This document shows, one piece after another, positions 57,522 through 64,000 of a stretch of 64,000 bases of DNA. Numbering within the stretch: the first letter of the stretch is position 1; every line of letters starts with the position of its first letter. The DNA is from Cellulomonas sp. APG4. Its GTDB lineage: Bacteria; Actinomycetota; Actinomycetes; Actinomycetales; Cellulomonadaceae. The notes under the pieces were generated by a model. It was not told the origin of the DNA, ran no database searches, and saw only the letters and a list, made by a program, of their open reading frames with translations. A program made the translations under genes and the position numbers. The stretch is from NCBI RefSeq assembly GCF_009996735.1, contig NZ_JAACYI010000001.1, positions 318,522-382,521 of the forward strand, read 5' to 3'.

Positions 57522-57824
57522 TCAGCCGACCGGTCCGCCGAAGATGTCGATGGTGCCCTCACGCAGCGTGACGATCGCGCGCTTGGTGTCCTTGCGCTTG
57601 CCGAGGCCGAACCGCGTGCGCCGGCTCTTGCCCTTGCGGTTCGCGGTGTTCACCGCCTCGACCTTGACGCCGAAGACCTGCTCCACGGCGATCTTGATCT
57701 CGGTCTTGTTCGCGCGGGGGTCCACCAGGAAGGTGTACTTGCCCTCGTCGAGCAGGCCGTAGCTCTTCTCGGAGACCACGGGCGAGATGAGGATGTCGCG
57801 CGGGTCCTTGTTCAGGCTGGTCAC
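57522..57824 (-). CDS. rplW: 50S ribosomal protein L23
   Basis: The 100-residue L23 forms the docking site for trigger factor and SRP at the tunnel exit. GTG 57824 overlaps the rplD stop (GTGA) and has GGAGGAG within rplD as its ribosome-binding site. Confidence 0.98.
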   Translation of the reverse strand: MTSLNKDPRDILISPVVSEKSYGLLDEGKYTFLVDPRANKTEIKIAVEQVFGVKVEAVNTANRKGKSRRTRFGLGKRKDTKRAIVTLREGTIDIFGGPVG

Positions 57825-58519
57825 TTGGTCTCCTCCGCCTCGAGAGCCGAGGCCTCCGACGAGGTGGCGACGGCCTTGGCCCCACGGCCGGTGGGCCGGG
57901 CGAGGAACGCCTCGAGCGCACCGCGCGTGAAGACCACGTCGTCCGAGATCATCACGTCGTAGGTGTTGAGCTGGTCGGCGAGCAGCAGGTGGACCTGCTC
58001 CACGTTGCGCAGCGACTTCCACGTGAGCTCGTCGCCGCGCTCGAGAACCACGAGCACGTGGCGACGCGGTGACAGCGCACGCAGCGTCGCGACCGCGGTG
58101 CTCGTCGACGGCACACCGTCGACGCCGAAGCCGTCGATCACGTGCACGCGACCTGCGCGGGCCCGGTCCGAGAGCGCACCGCGCAGGGCGGCGGCCTTCA
58201 TCTTCTTGGGCGTCCGCTGGCTGTAGTCACGCGGCTGAGGGCCGTGGACCGTGCCACCACCGGCGAACTGCGGGGCGCGCGTCGAGCCCTGACGAGCCCG
58301 GCCGGTGCCCTTCTGCTTGTAAGGCTTCTTGCCACCGCCGCGGACGTCGCCGCGGGTCTTGGTGGCGTGCGTGCCCTGACGGGCCGCCGCGAGCTGGGCC
58401 ACCACGACCTGGTGGATCAGCGGGACGTTGGTCTGGACGTCGAACACGTCGGCGGGAAGCTCGGCGGTGCCGGACTTCTTGCCGGTCGCGTCCACGACGT
58501 CGACGGTCAGCGCAGTCAT
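57821..58519 (-). CDS. rplD: 50S ribosomal protein L4
   Basis: The 232-residue L4 has the tunnel loop [19 protein letters not shown] and the ending ALEAEETK. In E. coli L4 represses the S10 operon; no equivalent leader site is assigned here. Confidence 0.98.
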   Translation of the reverse strand: MTALTVDVVDATGKKSGTAELPADVFDVQTNVPLIHQVVVAQLAAARQGTHATKTRGDVRGGGKKPYKQKGTGRARQGSTRAPQFAGGGTVHGPQPRDYSQRTPKKMKAAALRGALSDRARAGRVHVIDGFGVDGVPSTSTAVATLRALSPRRHVLVVLERGDELTWKSLRNVEQVHLLLADQLNTYDVMISDDVVFTRGALEAFLARPTGRGAKAVATSSEASALEAEETK

Positions 58520-58521
58520 GC

Positions 58522-59184
58522 TCACGCCCCCTTCGCGGCAGAGCGCACCAGCACGACGCCGCCCTTGGGGCCGGGGACGGCGCCCTTGACGAGCAGCAGA
58601 CCCCTCTCGGCGTCGACCGCGTGCACGGTGAGGTTCTGGGTGGTCTGACGGACGTGGCCCATGCGGCCGGCCATCCGCAGGCCCTTGAAGACACGCGACG
58701 GCGTCGAGGCGCCGCCGATCGAGCCGGGCTTGCGGTGGTTGCGGTGCGCACCGTGGGAGGCGCCGACGCCGGAGAAGCCGTGGCGCTTCATGACGCCAGC
58801 GGTGCCCTTGCCCTTGGTGGTGCCCACGACGTCGACCGTCTGTCCGGCCGTGAAGGCCTCCGCGGTGATCTCCTGGCCGAGGGCGTACTCGCCCGAGTCC
58901 GGCGTACGGATCTCGGCGACGTGGCGACGCGGGGTCACGCCGGCCTTCTCGAAGTGGCCCTTGAGCGGCTGGGTGACCTTGCGCGGGTCGATCTGCCCGT
59001 AGGCGAGCTGGACCGCGGCGTAGCCGTCGACGTCTGCCGTGCGGACCTGGGTCACCACGTTGGTGCCGACCTGCACGACGGTGACGGGCACGAGGCGCCC
59101 TGCGTCGTCCCACACCTGGGTCATGCCGAGCTTGGTGCCCAGCACGGCCGAGACGGGCCTTGCGTTCTGGGGAAGCGTGGTCAT
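58522..59184 (-). CDS. rplC: 50S ribosomal protein L3
   Basis: The 220-residue L3 starts with [20 protein letters not shown] after a short leader. It has [17 protein letters not shown] in its central extension near the peptidyl-transferase centre. It is preceded by rpsJ by 19 bases. Confidence 0.98.
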   Translation of the reverse strand: MTTLPQNARPVSAVLGTKLGMTQVWDDAGRLVPVTVVQVGTNVVTQVRTADVDGYAAVQLAYGQIDPRKVTQPLKGHFEKAGVTPRRHVAEIRTPDSGEYALGQEITAEAFTAGQTVDVVGTTKGKGTAGVMKRHGFSGVGASHGAHRNHRKPGSIGGASTPSRVFKGLRMAGRMGHVRQTTQNLTVHAVDAERGLLLVKGAVPGPKGGVVLVRSAAKGA

Positions 59185-59203
59185 CGTGATCTCCTGACCG
59201 GCC

Positions 59204-59512
59204 TCAGAGCTTGATCTCGATGTTCACGTCCGCCGGCAGGTCGAGCCGCATGAGCGAGTCGACGGCCTTGGGCGTGGGATCGATGATGTCGATGAGGCGC
59301 TTGTGCGTGCGCATCTCGAAGTGCTCGCGGCTGTCCTTGTACTTGTGAGGCGACCTGATGACGCAGAAGACGTTCTTCTCCGTCGGCAGCGGCACCGGGC
59401 CCACGACCGTTGCACCAGCGCGCGTCACCGTGTCGACGATCCTGCGCGCCGAGCTGTCGATGACCTCGTGGTCGTAGGACTTGAGCCGGATGCGGATCTT
59501 CTGTCCCGCCAT
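59204..59512 (-). CDS. rpsJ: 30S ribosomal protein S10
   Basis: The 102-residue S10 (NusE) starts [20 protein letters not shown]. It is a head protein and also part of the NusB-NusE antitermination complex. ATG 59512 opens the S10 operon after a long leader. Confidence 0.99.
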   Translation of the reverse strand: MAGQKIRIRLKSYDHEVIDSSARRIVDTVTRAGATVVGPVPLPTEKNVFCVIRSPHKYKDSREHFEMRTHKRLIDIIDPTPKAVDSLMRLDLPADVNIEIKL

Positions 59513-59867
59513 GGCGTCGTCTGACTCTCTCTCTCGAACCGCTGTGTGTCCGACCCCCGCACTCGGGCGTGTCGCGTCTTGCGCCATGCCTTCGCGCTGC
59601 GCACCGTTCGGTGCGAGGTCGTTGGGTGCTGTGTGAGCCGGACCTGCCCGTCCGAGGACGGGCGACCAGACCCTCAACGTCTGTCGTTACGTGGCTGCCG
59701 CTCTCACGCCGGTCCCGCGGGCGGCGGCGGCCGAAGGCCGCGAACCACCTGCACACGGACGCAACGGCGCCGGGCAACCTGAACAGTGTGCCAGACGCCA
59801 CGAGCGATTACCAATCGCCGCCGTGGCCGGCCGATCTGTCCCAGGGGTCCCGCCGGAGCGGGACATG
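59513..59867 (-). other. Leader and control region of the S10 operon
   Basis: No gene is credible here. It holds a likely promoter (59785-59814) and a predicted leader of about 265 bases. Two short stems are visible: GCCCGTCC/GGACGGGC (59646-59663) and GCGGCC-GAA-GGCCGC (59727-59741). The stretch just before rpsJ is pyrimidine-rich on the plus strand, and no strong ribosome-binding site is visible. A regulatory leader is plausible but not shown. Confidence 0.5.
59785..59814 (-). promoter_or_regulatory. Candidate S10 operon promoter
   Basis: TTGGTA (59814-59809), 18 bases, CACACT (59790-59785) on the minus strand. The match is moderate. Confidence 0.45.
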
Positions 59868-59900
59868 GCGAGGGCCCGGGCGCGATGCCCGGGCCCTCGC
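59868..59900 (-). terminator. Terminator after tuf
   Basis: Perfect 14-base arms (59868-59881 and 59887-59900) with a five-base loop lie five bases after the tuf stop. It ends the str operon. Confidence 0.9.
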
Positions 59901-59905
59901 ACAGG

Positions 59906-61096
<1,191 letters not shown>

Positions 61097-61215
61097 TGGG
61101 GTCCTCCTCGGACTTGGGTAGTTGTGCCGAACGATGCAGGTGCCGGCTGACTCCTGCGGGGCGTGCGGGTCGCTACAGGTTGTGTGTGGAACTTACTGAC
61201 GGACGACCTGTGGGA

Positions 61216-63318
<2,103 letters not shown>

Positions 63319-63371
63319 GGTGTGAAGCCCTTCTTAGGTCTGCGGTCGGAATCGGCGTCGGAGCGCCGGGA

Positions 63372-63842
63372 TCACCAGCGGTAGTGCGCGAACGCCCGGT
63401 TCGACTCGGCCATCTTGTGCATGTCCTCGCGGCGCTTGACCGCGGCACCCAGGCCGTTGCTGGCGTCAAGGATCTCGTTCATGAGCCGCTCGGTCATGGT
63501 CTTCTCGCGACGGGCGCGCGAGAAGTCGACGAGCCAGCGCAGGGCCAGGGTCGTGGCACGCACAGGGCGAACCTCGATCGGCACCTGGTACGTCGCACCG
63601 CCGACGCGGCGGGACTTGACCTCGAGCGCGGGGCGCACGTTGTCGAGTGCGCGCTTGAGGATGACGACCGGGTCGGTTCCCGTCTTCTCACGCGCGCCCT
63701 CGAGCGCGCCGTAGACGATCGACTCGGCGGTGGTCTTCTTGCCGTCGAGCAGCACCTTGTTGATCAGCTGCGTGACGACGGGCGACCCGTAGACAGGGTC
63801 GGCGATGAGCGGCCGCTTCGGGGCCGGGCCCTTACGAGGCAT
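63372..63842 (-). CDS. rpsG: 30S ribosomal protein S7
   Basis: The 156-residue S7 starts [20 protein letters not shown] and nucleates the 30S head. Its ATG overlaps the rpsL stop by one base (TGATG). Confidence 0.99.
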   Translation of the reverse strand: MPRKGPAPKRPLIADPVYGSPVVTQLINKVLLDGKKTTAESIVYGALEGAREKTGTDPVVILKRALDNVRPALEVKSRRVGGATYQVPIEVRPVRATTLALRWLVDFSRARREKTMTERLMNEILDASNGLGAAVKRREDMHKMAESNRAFAHYRW

Positions 63843-64000
63843 CAGCTCTTCTCCTTCTTCGCGCCGTAACGGCTGCGGGCCTGCTTGCGGCCCTTGACGC
63901 CCTGCGTGTCCAGCGCACCACGGACGATCTTGTAGCGCACGCCGGGCAGGTCCTTCACACGCCCACCGCGCACGAGCACGATCGAGTGCTCCTGCAGGTT
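63842..64000 (-). CDS. rpsL: 30S ribosomal protein S12, 3' part
   Basis: The last 52 residues are seen, beginning [20 protein letters not shown] and ending in [10 protein letters not shown]. The rest lies beyond the right edge. It is the first gene of the str operon. Confidence 0.97.
   Translation of the reverse strand, partial: NLQEHSIVLVRGGRVKDLPGVRYKIVRGALDTQGVKGRKQARSRYGAKKEKS

Overview
The window is dense, very GC-rich bacterial chromosome with no rRNA, tRNA, insertion sequence, prophage or CRISPR array. Gene content and order point to an actinobacterium, most likely Micrococcales close to Cellulomonas (the rank is an inference). The evidence is a WhiB-type [4Fe-4S] regulator, a BldM-like orphan regulator beside guaB and guaB3, a DUF5709 protein, a CIRCE-controlled groES, many GTG starts, and a complete actinobacterial str / S10 / spc / alpha ribosomal block.

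Region by region. 1-0.8 kb holds the 3' part of a GGDEF diguanylate cyclase. 0.8-9.6 kb (minus) holds an aldehyde dehydrogenase and a sugar-alcohol phosphotransferase (PTS) cluster: DeoR regulator, PfkB-type 1-phosphofructokinase, mannitol-type EIIC, EIIB, EIIA, a zinc MDR dehydrogenase, HPr and Enzyme I. 9.8-18.6 kb is a purine and regulatory block: guaB3, a PfpI/DJ-1 protein, a DnaQ-like exonuclease, an inositol-monophosphatase-family enzyme, guaB, a BldM-like regulator, a MerR regulator with a degenerate cobalamin-type domain, a WhiB protein, a potassium channel, and groES under two CIRCE-like sites. 18.9-22.4 kb holds a THUMP-like methyltransferase, a YbdK-type ligase, an array of 20-bp operator-like repeats, and a PadR plus membrane-protein pair.

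22.4-43.2 kb is mostly biosynthesis and RNA modification. It contains the t6A genes tsaD, tsaB and tsaE with rimI, then alr, a P-loop kinase and nnr. These are followed by an F420-type oxidoreductase, a YeiH-type transporter, acpS, glmS, coaA, a DedA protein, def, glmM, rpsI-rplM, an ABC-F ATPase, DUF5709, truA, a ROK/polyphosphate-glucokinase-like kinase and an alpha/beta hydrolase.

43.2-64 kb is one long minus-strand block. In transcription order it runs rpsL(partial)-rpsG-fusA-tuf, a terminator, rpsJ-rplC-rplD-rplW-rplB-rpsS-rplV-rpsC-rplP-rpmC-rpsQ-rplN-rplX-rplE-rpsZ-rpsH-rplF-rplR-rpsE-rpmD-rplO, a hairpin, secY-adk-map, infA, rpmJ, a hairpin, rpsM-rpsK, a hairpin, rpoA-rplQ and a final terminator.

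I did not find a clearly new multi-gene machine. The most unusual features are the operator-like repeat array at about 21.3 kb, a hexitol PTS cluster carrying a FruK-type kinase but no MtlD-type dehydrogenase, a repeated leaderless-promoter geometry (a -10-like hexamer 6-7 nt before the start codon in at least ten genes), an L15 protein with a roughly 98-residue Ala/Lys tail, and strong hairpins that cut the ribosomal block into segments.
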